Below the pieces are notes generated by a model. The model searched no databases and was not told where the DNA came from. It saw only the letters and a program-made list of their open reading frames with translations. From Benincasa hispida (lineage: Eukaryota; Streptophyta; Magnoliopsida; Cucurbitales; Cucurbitaceae), in NCBI RefSeq assembly GCF_009727055.1, contig NC_052349.1:47309479-47373478 (forward strand): a stretch of 64,000 nt of DNA, given 5' to 3'. A program made the position numbers and the translations under genes. Shown piece by piece: positions 45,855 to 57,451 of the stretch (positions are counted from its first letter, which is position 1; the number at the start of each line of letters is the position of its first letter).

Positions 45855-48782
45855 TCATGTGGTTAGCTTATGTGTAGAAGAAGAAGTAACAGCATTGATA
45901 TGCTGAAGATGTAATGCTTCTAATAACCCTTCCCAAGTTTCTCCAAGTGCTCCTGTTACTTTAAAGTCAACAAGTTTCTTCTGTTCTCTGTAGTACTCTT
46001 CCAATGGCTTCCTCTGAATGTCCCAAACAACCAGAAAATCATATCAAATTTCAATTTCAATTCAGATGGTTTTGTGAGACAGCAAAAATTTTAACTTTTC
46101 ACTTGGAATCTTAAATCTACGCATGTTTCTTGGCCACTCTTCCCATAGGGTTTTGAAGTTTAATTTTCCACTAAAAGCTCAAGGGTGCTTTTGGGAGAGA
46201 CTGAAGTGATCACAAAAAAAAAAATCTTTAGCTATTTTTTGTGTTTGGTAAAATAGATTGAGATTAAATTTGTTAAAAGAGGCAGTTATAAATATAGCAC
46301 TCAAGCCCAAAATATTTGCAAATATAACGCAATGCAAAATAATTTGCGAATATAGGAAAATTTATATCCAGCTTTAATAGTTTATAATTGATAGACCATA
46401 TCTAATAGGAGTCTATTAGTGATAGTCTATCACCAATAAAATTTTCCTATATTTGCAATTTTTTAAAATTGTTGTTATGCACTTAATTATTAGTCCTAAA
46501 AGTACTACCCGTTGCAAGTACCACAGTTATTAAAATCATTTTGAAATACACATTCATATTAGGCCTATTTTACCAATCACTATAACCTACTTTTTATAGT
46601 TTCAAGCTAAAATTTACCTAACACTAATTTACTTGAGACTTATTTTTCTAGAAACATAGTTGCCAACAATTATCACAATCCCAAACCTAAACCTGAATCT
46701 AGGTGGGTTTCCTAGCCTCTTGTAGGGTTTTGTAGTAATACAATTTACAACCAAAAGTCTTGGCTCTTTGCAGTATGCTCATAGCTCATCTTTTCACTAG
46801 CCCGTTACTTCAAAAAGCTAGTTTCGAGAGGCATCCAAGACTTGGAAGCTTAATAATGAGACTCAGAAAAGATTTCTCCAAACCCAACAAAACACAGTGT
46901 GCGAAGCACGTTTCTTAGCCTCAAATTCAATGCAACAACATGTGTGCCTCATCACCACACGTTCTTTTCTTTTGATAATTTAAAAACCTTTTTTTATCAA
47001 TCTGAATAATTCCTCAAAATTTTCATTATATAAAAAATAATTATTTACATTTCTTTTATAGAAAATTTCAAATATTGGAATGCCTACTTAAAAGTTGAAT
47101 GTTACCTGCTCCATAGATGTCATTTCTTTCCAGGAATATTCTGTAGTAGCAGAAAGACATTTCGGCTCTTTGTCCTGTGGCTGAAGACTTTTACTGCTCC
47201 CAGAGCTGCATATGGTGCTATATTCATGAAAGCCAGAGAAGTTTCCAGAACCTAGATTCTTTCTAATCAAGGGCTCTTCGGTGGTTTTGAAATTAATGAC
47301 CAAATCAATATCTGCAATTTGGTCAAGAATCTCCTGCAAAACAGAACCACCCATTTAAAAGCAAAACATTAGAACCAGTGGTAACTAAATACTCTCTAGT
47401 AATAATGCATTTAAAGAAGCAAAAAAAGAGTTTAAGGCCTATCATTGAAAATGGACATACAGCTTGATTCCTTGTTCTTGGAATTCCTTCAAGAATGAAG
47501 CCTGATTCACCATTGCAATACCCTTCTTCTAGCCTCTTTGACAACAGTCTGAAAATGATTTCTTCCAAAACAGGCTTTCCTTCATTGATTGCACTAGCAA
47601 TCTGAATTGGAGGAGAGAAACAGAGCAAGTGAGATTCATCATACAAACCAACAAGGAGAAATTTCACAAAATTTATTTGGAAAAAAATAGTTACACACCC
47701 CCATGATTTCACAAGATTCCTGGTTTATCCATTATACAGAAACATCAAACAAGATTCTTAGCAATAATTTTATCAAACAAACTAGAAAACTAGACGGATT
47801 ACGCATATAATCTTCTTGCATTTGTTTGTCAAGTCATGTCAAATTAGACAAATTTTCCTTTTAGCACACGACATATACACGTCTGTGATAAATTATGATT
47901 TTGTTTCCAAGAATTTAAATATTTCAATTACAACAAAAATTGTTATAGGGAAAATCTTTTTCCTAACAAGTTAAAAGATCGAGGATAAAATTAAAACTTC
48001 AAAACATTAAAAACACTATGAAATTAGATATGTAATACAAGTGGATTTTGAATAACTTATCCTACATCTAATCCTGTTATTGATAAGAACTAAATAAAAT
48101 CACAATTCAAACTACAAGATCGAGGATAAAATTAAAACTTCAAAACATTAAAGACACTATGAAATTAGATATGTAATACAAGTGGATTTTGAATAACTTA
48201 ACCTACATCTAATCCTGTTATTGATAAGAACTAAATAAAATCACAATTCAAACTACTATTTCAAAGAATCCAAAATTCAGAAACTAAATACACTCCACCA
48301 TCAAATTTCACATACTAAATTTCCATTCCAAACAAATAATATAAGAACTCGAGCCAATTCATACAAAATCATACATCAACTCCAAGTCAAGCTAAACACA
48401 CAGAGAAATCAGAAAGAAAAACAAGAACCTGTTGGTAGATGGAAGACCGAGGATTAAGCTCCTGACGAACAAGGCTCCCCATGGAAATATGAGGAACATC
48501 TAGAAGTTTGGAGAGCCTATCTGCATAAACATGCTTCTTCGCCCCAGGGTCTCCCAAAACAACCCACTGCACTCCTCTTCTCGGCACCCACCCTCGAGAG
48601 TCAGCCATCGCTCTGCCATGGCTCCGATCCCCACTCACTCTCTCGAAATCATCGTCGTCCTCATAGTAATCGTAATCCACCTCCAGCGCGGCCGCAGATC
48701 CGTACAATCTTCTCGCGATCGAAGACTCGTGGCGGTTGCGGAGTGGCCGCGCCACCGCGCTGAGGCGGCTGAGGACGGACAT
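45855..48782 (-). CDS. Adenylate-kinase-like protein (At3g01820-like)
   Basis: Four exons on the minus strand keep one frame: 48782-48429, 47601-47461, 47333-47106 and 46013-45855 (stop), 293 residues in all. Canonical adenylate kinases interconvert ATP + AMP and 2 ADP. Here the N-terminus (MSVLSRLSAVARPLRNRHES, no early acidic residues) looks like a mitochondrial transit peptide, followed by an acidic stretch. The fold begins at RRGVQWVVLGDPGAKKHVYA (residues ~69-88). The P-loop reads GDPGAKKHV instead of the usual GxPGxGKGT. The AMP-binding block is present as LLDVPHISMGSLVRQEL, and GFILEGIPRTRNQA corresponds to GFxLDGxPRTxxQA. The LID-type region is short and Ser-rich. The C-terminus is EEYYREQKKLVDF.. 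and WEGLLEALHL. The sequence resembles what I remember of Arabidopsis At3g01820, called a probable mitochondrial adenylate kinase. Catalytic activity is doubtful given the P-loop. Confidence 0.85.
46346..46457. repeat. Palindromic MITE-like element in intron 3 (copy 5)
   Basis: gcgaatataggaaaattta at the left is mirrored by aaaattttcctatatttgc at the right, with gatagaccatatctaatagg and tctattagtgatagtctatc inside. It is the intronic member of the family also seen at 33932. Confidence 0.6.
47975..48256. repeat. 141-bp tandem duplication in intron 1
   Basis: Copies at 47975-48115 and 48116-48256 differ at about two positions (aaaaacac/aaagacac and cttatcc/cttaacc). Both lie within the first intron of the adenylate-kinase-like gene, so the protein is unaffected. 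Confidence 0.9.
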
Positions 48783-49060
48783 GGCGGCGGCGAAGGTTTG
48801 GGGTTTAAGACGAGAAAAAGGGAAAGGAGAGAAAGAAGAAGGAGAATGATGAACGTTCGAAATGGAAAATGAGGTTTAAGACATGAAAAGAGTATTTAAA
48901 TGCCATTGGAATTATCTATTATTTACAGAATTGCCATTCTCTTCTCTCCTGTGTTTCAGGATTCTCTTGGAGGGATGATGTCCCACGTGTAATGCTGTCA
49001 TTAGAGATTGGTGATGTTTTTCTGAGAGTTGAATCCTTTGTTTCATGGTGCCACGTGTCA
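48783..49060 (-). promoter_or_regulatory. Promoter of adenylate-kinase-like gene with two G-boxes
   Basis: Two CACGTG cores, each in the form CCACGTGT, lie at 48984-48989 and 49052-49057, about 200 and 270 bp upstream of the ATG. This is a G-box/ABRE-like pair. A weak TATA-like tttaaata (minus strand) lies near 48893-48901, and a CT-rich 5' UTR precedes the ATG. Confidence 0.45.
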
Positions 49061-50835
49061 TGTATATATGCCACATTCTATAAATATATATTGTATATAA
49101 ATTAGTTTTTGTGATCTGAAAATTAATTGTGTTTTCTTACAAAATATATTAGATGGATTTTGTGAATAAATATTTTTTTTTTTTGGTTTATTGAGGAAAA
49201 AAGAATAAAAAGTATATGAATTGGGAAATCCCATTAAGCAGGCCTCATTTATTTTCTTGAACTATTTTTAATGAGTTCTACAAAGAAATAATAATGACAA
49301 TAGTGGTTATGTTAGTTAGACATTCCTTATATGAAGAAGAATTAAAGTTATATTTGTCATATTTGTCATTGTGAGTATAACTAATATAATGTATGTAATT
49401 TTAAAATAAAATTTTAATTTTCCATATTATTGAATTCAAAAGAAAGAAAAGTTCAATACACATTTACAGAGATAATAATAAAAAACCGTTAAGAATCTAT
49501 ATATATATATATATATACATTTTGGTAAGCCTTATGTTCCCGACAATAGAATCGTAAGACTGTTGGTAAGCTCAGTGTTCCAGTGTTGTACAATTTTCAG
49601 CATCCTGATTATTTGTCATAATAAATAATTAGAATGTTATTAAGACAAAGACTTAATAACAATTTAATGCTAATGTAATTGGACTAACACACTCTACTAG
49701 TAAATGACTAGGCTCTGATACTATTTGCATGAAGCATGGAATATATATATATATATATTGCAAAAAGAAAATCTCTTAATCTGAGATCAAGACAAAAATC
49801 AAACCAAAACCAAAGTATAAGAGTCAAAACTCACAACCAAAGCGACGAGGTAAAACAAAGTACAACCTCACACCTTGAACCAAAATAAACCATTGAAATC
49901 ACACCAAAAGAAAATATCCTAAGTTCTTTTACAAGCCAAAGGGGTCTGGGAGGTTTACGAAGAGTTTAGACCCATTAGTCACAGAGCAATTATCGACCAT
50001 CAAAGGGGAGATATCATCTTGACAGAACAACACCAAAGGAAAAGAAAAATCTACAGTACCTTTAGGTGATACAAACATCTTAAACACCACTGGATCAACC
50101 ACCTGACAGACCCAAGAACAAAACTAATAACTCCCCCTTAGGTGAGTTATTTAGCCTGAAAAAACTTCAGTTATTGAGTAAAAAGCATGAGTCTAATGCC
50201 ATATTTGATAGCTTTATGAGTGATTTTATGCAAAAACAAGTCATGCATGTGTCTTAACCATGATTAGTGAAATAATGTAGAATATGTGCAAAAAGATTCA
50301 AATTTTGAGTTATTTTTGTATTTTATGTCATGTGTAGAAAAATGTCAAAGTTGTGCTCAGATTGCTACCCCGTCCTTTTAGATGACAAAGAGTAGTTGAG
50401 AAGTATAAAACTTGTACCCAAGTTGCGATTAAATTGCGACCATAACATGCAAAAACATAAAGTCCAAATTTTACATGATTCACAGAATTTTTTTTCCAAA
50501 TCCGTTCAAAATCAGATATTATCTTCATTACTTCATTCCAGCCTGATAAGAAAAGGGTTGTAATCAATTTTTATAGAAACTCTAGCTAGATTACAGAGCA
50601 AATTGGAGAGGTTTTTTTCGTTTTCTTTCTTTCATGCTTCTTCTACTTTTCTTTTCATAGTAGTTTTAGTTTATGTTTTTTAGCTACTGTTTTTCTTTTA
50701 TTTATATTGAAACAATTCTTGTACTTTTTCAATTCTACATTAATACGAGTTATTTCAGTATTTATCTTGTGTTCTTTATTTTCCACTATGAGCTAGTTCT
50801 TTTCTTGGGATTCAAATATTAAGAACGAAATACAT
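49061..50835. other. AT-rich intergenic DNA with possible retroelement trace
   Basis: Holds two TA microsatellites (49499, 49740). On the minus strand, agtatcagagcctagtcatt near 49711-49730 resembles a tRNA-Met primer site. On the plus strand, aactcccccttaggtgagtt lies near 50129-50148. These could be the remains of a small LTR element, but no LTR pair was found. No gene seen. Confidence 0.3.
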
Positions 50836-51289
50836 ATGTCACACCCCGCCCCAGACTACTCTCTGAGCCTAGGATAGGATATGACTGCAACAATTATCAA
50901 CCCTTTTGTTGACACCTGCTGCCTAATAACTCTTGCGGAAATAACTCTGATACCAATGAACAAATTCAACAACCAACTGATTAAGTAGGCCTATTTTATT
51001 ACAACAATGTAACGTTTATACAAATCCAAGACTTAACAACAAAGTTTACAACAACAACTGTAAAACCCTCCGGAAGTGTAACTGTGGCTTGTGGCAGACC
51101 TTGCCTTAGCAGCACCCTAGAACTCCTCAACTTTCGCTACTTGAGGGGGAAAAAGAAAAACATTTGGAAAGCATGAGCTATAAAGCCCAGTGAGTGGTGC
51201 CTTTAGATAAACAAATAATTTTGTCAACAAAATATACTTTTGGAAAGTAATGTATAATCAACAAGAACATTATCACAAGTTCACAATTA

Positions 51290-51440
51290 TTTTCCAGCCA
51301 AACCGCTGGACAATCCCCAGCTCGACCGCTGGTTAAAACAATCAACCCCAGCTTGACCGTTGGTTATTACATAATATGAATATCCCTAGCTTTACCGTTG
51401 GTTATCCCTGGCATGATCATACATTTTTCCCCAGCACTTT
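51290..51440. repeat. Short repeats of CCAGCTYGACCGYTGG type
   Basis: Four spaced variants (ccagccaaaccgctggac, ccagctcgaccgctggtt, ccagcttgaccgttggtt, ctagctttaccgttggtt). Each is weakly self-complementary through CCAGC..GCTGG. Confidence 0.7.
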
Positions 51441-52639
51441 CACACATATACTAAAGCAACGTATCAACAATTTCTGTGGAAACTTTCCCTGTACCCTATT
51501 ATCTCGCCAATGTGCACATAAACTATTTTTCCGCTAGCTATGCTAGGTAACTTGACTATATTTCCCACCGGTCGTCACCGAATATCATTTCCCGCCGACT
51601 GAAGCCGACTATATTTTCCCGCCAAGTACCTTTTCAAGCATGCTAACTATATATCCCGGGTACAACTTCAGTTTCCACAATAAACATACAAGCAATATCT
51701 TAACAAGCATAGTAATTAAATAAACATATATCCCTGATCATGCCAATTTAACATTATCCCCTATATATATTTACCTATATATAGAAATTATATCAATAAT
51801 ACAACACACAATAACCACTCACCTTGGTTGGTTAGGAACTTTCCTTTCCGAAGTTCCTTAAGTTTCCTTGGTTTCCCTTTTGAACTCTAAATTCTAGATT
51901 CAAATATCAGCTTAGATTACTCATAGTTTCAGACCTTATTTTAGATACTTCCTTCTGCAAACTATTCTAAAATGTCTCAGGAAGCTTACCATAAAATTAG
52001 CTCATAAATCCTCGTGGTTTTTGGCCGAAAACATCAAAATATCAAGACTGCCCAGTTTACCCGGACAGCTCGACCCCTCTGTCTTGTACTCACTTTCCAG
52101 CCCGATTCCTTAGAGCTTCTCCTCCAGAAGTCCTACCCTGAAAACTAGACTCTTTTAGCTTTCAGATGGATTTGAAATCACATCAAACGCACGAGTATTT
52201 CAGGAGAAATCCTCGTTCCAAATTGATGCTACTTCATGTCTTTTCTATCCAATAGCATCTCCCCTCTTGGAACTTCTTGACCAACGCATGGTCTTGCTAC
52301 CAACACATGGTCTCCTCCCAATACACTCTTCTTTATGTCCTTTGAAGAGAATTGAATTCTTATCTGAAGTCCTTGGCCCTATTTATAGGCGTCCAAGATT
52401 TCTCCACGGCCGATAACTCCTACTTGGCCGCATGTCCAAGTGTCTTTTCCTCACACCATTAACGCATTCTTATATTAGCGCAAGCCAAAGTGTCTTCTTC
52501 TCATTTCACCAATGTATAGCCCTCAACTTTGCATGTTTTCTTATGCATCCACCTCTTTTACTTAAGGCTTAAGAATTCCTCCTAACAAGCCACATGTCCG
52601 GATGACGTCCTTGAATGCGTCCATCCTTCATATGCGTTT

Positions 52640-53090
52640 ATCCAACTTCATATGCGTTCACAAACCATTGGATGTTCAACGCATAGTATGCCATCAGTGC
52701 TAGTTGGCCATCAACGCATAGTCTATAATCAACGCATAATGTAATCATCAACGCATGGTGTTCAATCAACGCATAGCAACCCTTGGTTCCCCTTGGTTTT
52801 CAACACAGTATCATCGCAACCCAACTTACTCAGTCATCGCAAGCCTTAACCATCGCAAGAGCCAATCACTATGCGTCCAACCTAGCTCATCGCATAGCCC
52901 ATGTCCAACGCATCCATCGTGCAAGCCATTGTCAACCTCCAACGCATTGCAAGGTCACACGACACCAACGTATGGCCTCGCTCGGTCGCATCCACGCATA
53001 GGCGCTTAACTGCATCGACTTACCATGGCTCGCTCGGCCGCATCGACGCATAGGCGCTTGGCATGGGCGCTGGGCATCGACGCATGCCAC
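52640..53090. repeat. Array of (T/A)CAACGCATAG words
   Basis: Words such as atcaacgcatagtctataat, atcaacgcatggtgttcaat and tccaacgcatccatcg recur many times, together with a duplicated ctcgctcggccgcatcgacg / ctcgctcggtcgcatccacg block. The open frames seen here on the plus strand are by-products of this repetition. Confidence 0.7.
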
Positions 53091-53141
53091 CCTCCAACGC
53101 CTGCCTTGCCCCGCATCCTAGCTTATCCTATGCATCTCTGC

Positions 53142-53284
53142 ATGCCCGCGTGCCACCCCAATGCATCACCCTCGGCTGCCTTCCTTCAACCGCATACCAC
53201 CCTCCAATGCATNATGCCCGCGTGCCACCCCAATGCATCACCCTCGGCTGCCTTCCTTCAACCGCATACCACCCTCCAATGCAT
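53142..53284. repeat. Identical 71-bp flanks around a single-N gap
   Basis: 53142-53212 and 53214-53284 are identical, separated by one N at 53213. This pattern is expected when two overlapping contig ends were joined without being merged. Confidence 0.9.
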
Positions 53285-53975
53285 CCAGTGAGCCTAATGT
53301 GTTGATCTCCAAGGCATGCGTCACTCCCCCTTCAACTTTCCCCTTGGCCCAAGTAATCTCTCCAAGATCTTATGGCCAATGCATGACAATGCCTAGTCTA
53401 ACACTTAGTCAATTTTCATCAATTTAAGCTTAACTCAAAGCTACTCAAGGAAAATCTATTCAAGACTTAGAAATTTCCTTCACTTCAACATAGGATTTAA
53501 CTTTTACTTAGTTAATTTTCTTAACCACCTGCTTAAGTAGGAATAATGGAAATCCGGGTTTCACAACATGCTCCACTTGGTCCCCTATTATTTTTCTCGA
53601 CACTTAATAGTCATTTGTTTTTTGTTCTTAATTTTATTGTTAATCTAAATTTTCCATTTAGATTAGCATGCCATGTTGAGTCTAACATCAAAAGAGTTAG
53701 TTAGACAATATATGGTTGTCATAGAAGCAATATAGAAGAAAAATATAGACATGGGATTTCACTTGCCCTAGAAATAGGGTAATGCCTATCAAATTAATAG
53801 AATTGCATGCTCATGTACTTAATTTTTAAATTAGCCACCGAAAATTGTGTTCAATTGCTTAGTCTCTAAATATAATTATTTAATAGCTGAATAATCAATT
53901 GGTCATAGTGATATTTCACACTAAAAATAATCAGTCATAGTTATTTTTAAATAATCAGTCATATTTCATACTAAA

Positions 53976-54018
53976 AATAACTTGACTGATTATTTAAATT
54001 AGTCAAGTTATTTTTAAT
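53976..54018. repeat. Perfect hairpin with ~15-bp stems
   Basis: aaaataacttgact and agtcaagttatttt are separated by about 13 bases (gattatttaaatt). The atttagtcaagttattttta arm recurs at about 55069-55088, on the other side of the F-box pseudogene. Confidence 0.7.
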
Positions 54019-54031
54019 AGCTGAAATATTT

Positions 54032-54760
54032 CTATCCTAAACACTTGAACATTAAAAGAAAATATGGCAATGCATCAATTGGCAAATCTATCAACTTATT
54101 GCTCCCATTTGTTTTCAACTTCAAATATCTCATGTTACTAAAAGATATTTCTCTTAAAGAAGGAACAGAAAAGATCTGTATTGCCTTCAAAGGTAGTGTG
54201 AAAGACCTTGCATAATGAAACACTTGAAGCAACCGAGAGAAATTTGTCCAACTTTTGCAGGGCTAAACCTTTTGTATTAAATCTAAATACATAATCGTGA
54301 ACTTCTATACATAATTTGTGTATGCACGAAAATTCTGAAGCAGCTGACTTCAGGGCAGGTACAACATTGGTAAGCTTGACACTTTTGAGCCTTGGTGTAC
54401 GCAATTCAAGATCATGTGAAGTTAATTCCCATTGAGATAAACCAACAAATTCAAAATTCTCAAGTTTTGGAAATCCCATATATGAACATATCAGCTTCAG
54501 TAGTGTGAGAGATGAAAATCCCAAAAAACTGTGTTTCCAATTAGCTTATATTAGATTTAGATTGTAGATATTGAAAGGAGATCAATGTGTGAAGGGAGAT
54601 TTTACAAGGAGCTTGTGCCAAGAATCTGTGCATTGAAAGTAACAAGAAAGGAACTTGGTGTATGTGGCTCTTCTGCAGAAAGAATCTCCAAATCTTCGAC
54701 ACCCAAACAGAACTATTGATACAACAAATTACAGTTCAAAGTTCATTTCAAAGATTGGAA
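54032..54760 (-). pseudogene. F-box/LRR (FBD-type) protein fragment
   Basis: Minus-strand frames give leucine-rich segments typical of plant F-box/LRR/FBD proteins: GVEDLEIL (near 54700), then FLGFSSLTLLKLICSYMGF-like text, PKLENFEFVGLSQWELTSHD, LRTPRLKSVKLTN and LFSVAS-like FLSVASSVSL. After a one-base slip near 54232 the next frame continues with FSVPSLREISFSNMRYLKLK. No F-box (N-terminal) or complete FBD is present, and the pieces are in different frames with stops between. Intact relatives act as substrate receptors of SCF ubiquitin ligases. This copy is a relic. Confidence 0.65.
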
Positions 54761-55239
54761 CGTTGATGCAAATTTGACCAAACAAACCCAAATCACACAA
54801 TAGAGCTGATTAGATCTTCAAAAAATGTTTAACCGTTGGATTTTAGGAATCTAAACTCACAATTACTTTGAAATAGAACAATAAGCAGAAAAAGGGGAAG
54901 ATGATGATGATGGAACGAGCACACGTATGAAGATGTTGGAACGATCAAATCAAAAAGGGGAAGTCAGTGATCTGTGTAAAGGAGAAGAGGAAAAAGGGAA
55001 ACGAGCACACCTATGGAGAAATTCAAGAAAGAGGGAAGACTTATCCGAATGTGCATGTGGCAGAGACATTTAGTCAAGTTATTTTTAGGCGCGCAAATAA
55101 ATTTTTTTCCCAGTTTTTTTCTTTTTACAAGAGCTCTTTCTTAAAAACGTTATCCTCAAATGCTATTAAAAGGGATAATTCTTGTGTAAGTTAATATTTT
55201 ATTTTCTTCTTAATAGGATTAAATTGAAAATAATAAAAT

Positions 55240-55870
55240 ATTAAATTTATAAAATAATTACCTATAAAGGATATTTGTCTAAAGAAGGTTCTGTCTAAGA
55301 CTGGGGTATTTAAGCTGACGGAAACGAAACACCTCTATCTAAGAACTGACCTGGAAGGTGAATTAGACAATTATTTTATAAGTATACAATACATGATTAG
55401 GTTTATTAAAGTGTTTAATAAACAAGAATCATATATTGTTAAACTATTCAACATAGGAGTTATATTGAGCCAATTTAATAATGGACTTAGATAAATTGTT
55501 TAGCCGGATTTACTTAAGTAATAAACCCTAGGTTTTAAAATACTTAGTGGGAGATGATGATATATTTGACAAGTTTGATTCTCTTACATTCTCGAGTAAT
55601 TCACGCTGTGAGACTCATGCTTGGCCTCAAGGCGCCTTGATGCATCCTTCTACAGATAGTGTTTGCATGGATCAATATCAAGGTGAATTAGAGAAAGTAT
55701 TTATAGTAAGTGAGAGAAGGACGTGTGTCAACACATCCTGTAGTCTCTATCATTAGTTGACATCGTGAGATTCATGCTTGCCCTCAAGATGGCTTAATGT
55801 GTCCACCTACGGATGGTATTTACATGGATCGATATCAAGGTTAACTCTTGAAAAAGATGGATTTTTGTTA
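55240..55870 (+). mobile_element. Copia leader fragment
   Basis: tgtctaaagaaggttctgtc, ctggggtatttaagctgacg and the agaactgacctggaagg block match the untranslated leader at 20770-20860 and 63340-63410. A 69-codon open frame (55547) inside it is not conserved in the other copies. Confidence 0.65.
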
Positions 55871-55882
55871 CTCAATATGATC

Positions 55883-57335
55883 GTCGATTCAAACCTACCA
55901 TTTTGGGGATTCATCTAATTTGGGAGTTGGAAACTCAGCTACACAAGATAGAATTCACTCCTTCCCCAAAGCAGGGGTAAGTAGATAGATAGCTCCCTCA
56001 AGGACTGATTCCGGGGCTTGAACGATGTGGCGCCACACACCTTCTCTTGGCCCGAGAGGTGTTTACACATAGTTGGACTATGTTATATTGTTCATTAGAG
56101 GAATCGGTGGTACTTAAGGAGTGAGATGTAACTACAGGGGAAAAACAGTAAATTAGCCTAGCTGTACTTACGAGCATCTGTGAAGGGTCATTGTACTCAT
56201 GATTGGTTATATCCGATGGACACGAAAATATATCTATGGTAAGAAGAGTTTAGCTATTGGTCTTTAGTGGAATGCCTGACAGTTAACGGATGGTGGATCT
56301 CGTGACTAAAGAGTTTAGTTAGTTATTCACGGACCGTTGGAGCTTTGAGCCACAAGTCCATTAGGTCCCCTGGGTAGCTTGGATAAAGTCAAGAATCAGT
56401 ATTTGGATCAGTTTGAAATGTTCAAATTGACAAGAGGGAGTTCGATTATATATGATATGATTGGACTGATTAATTATATATGATATAATTGACTAAATAT
56501 ATGAGATACATTATTTTGGAGGAATTTAGATATAAATATTATTTATATCAAGTAGAGGAGAAATTACTATAGTAGATATGTGATATCAAACTATAAGGTA
56601 AGAATATAATATGATTATATTCATTAATTATTAAATTGGTTAATTATATGATAATTGGGCTAAAACTTCTCTCAGATATGCGTCAGTGGGAGAAGCTGAA
56701 GTCGGTTATTGTAACCGAAGAATAAAATGAATTTTTTTTTCATTTTGCAAAAGTTTGGAAAAATTGGCATCGGTGTGAAAACGTAACGATCGCATAGTTT
56801 GAGAGCCTATACGATAGTCGCTCATCGCCTAAATGATCGCACACCAGCGCCTAAACGATCGCACGCTAGTTCTTAAACGATCGCTTAGCTTTCCTAATCG
56901 ACTGCATAGTGTGTTGTGTTTTCTAAACGACCGTCTGCCATTTACTAAACTATCGCTTAGTAAAACCTACACGATCGTATAGCTTCTTCTAAATGAGAAG
57001 CACATAGCTATACGATAGCTCCTTTTCTCTCCCACTTGCTTATTGTCTACATGATTTGCTCTTTCTCCAACCTCTACCAAACTCACCAAAGACCACACTT
57101 TGGATTCTCACTCTGAGAATATCAAGGACTCCATTTGGTTGTGTCGTCCCCGCCGCTATTCACTTGTTCGTGATCGATTGGGCTGCTGCAGCCGACTTGT
57201 TTACTGGGCGATAGAGTTTGCTTAGCGGTCTTTTGCTGCGTCTGAGTTCCAAAGCTTGAAGAGGGTCTTCAACTGGTATGACAATTCTTTCCCTTGTATT
57301 TTAGTGTTCAAAGCATGCCGTTAATTAGTAAAAAA
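55883..57335 (+). mobile_element. LTR fragment, truncated at both ends
   Basis: Collinear with the LTR at 27569-29312 from the accattttggggattcatct block to ccttgtattttagtgttcaa. It lacks the TGTTGG start and the terminal ttccttca. It carries the CGATCG palindrome array at 56790-57060. Confidence 0.8.
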
Positions 57336-57451
57336 ATCCACAAACCCTATAAGCTAACTATCCCAACAAAGTCAATTCTTAAAAATATTTTAAGAAAAAG
57401 AACATAGTAAGAATCGAGGTCAACACTATACTAAAATTACCCAAACTTGAT

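Larger units (their letters stand above)
50836..53567 (-). mobile_element. LTR-like repeat with primer-binding site, minus
   Basis: On the minus strand the block begins TGTGAAACCCGGATTTCC near 53567 and runs to ttgttca at 50957. TTGGTATCAGAG (plus ctctgataccaa, 50945-50956), a tRNA-Met primer site, comes next, followed by a leader ending ctggggcggggtgtgaca at 50836. That order (LTR, primer site, leader) supports an LTR of about 2.6 kb. No gag-pol or second LTR is present in the window. It contains the word repeats annotated below and a one-base N gap. Confidence 0.6.

Noticed and set aside
52755..53427. Several 70-90 codon frames, some crossing the N
   Set aside because: They arise from the ACGCAT repeat and the falsely duplicated 71-bp segment. 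Three frames are open at once and none has domain character.
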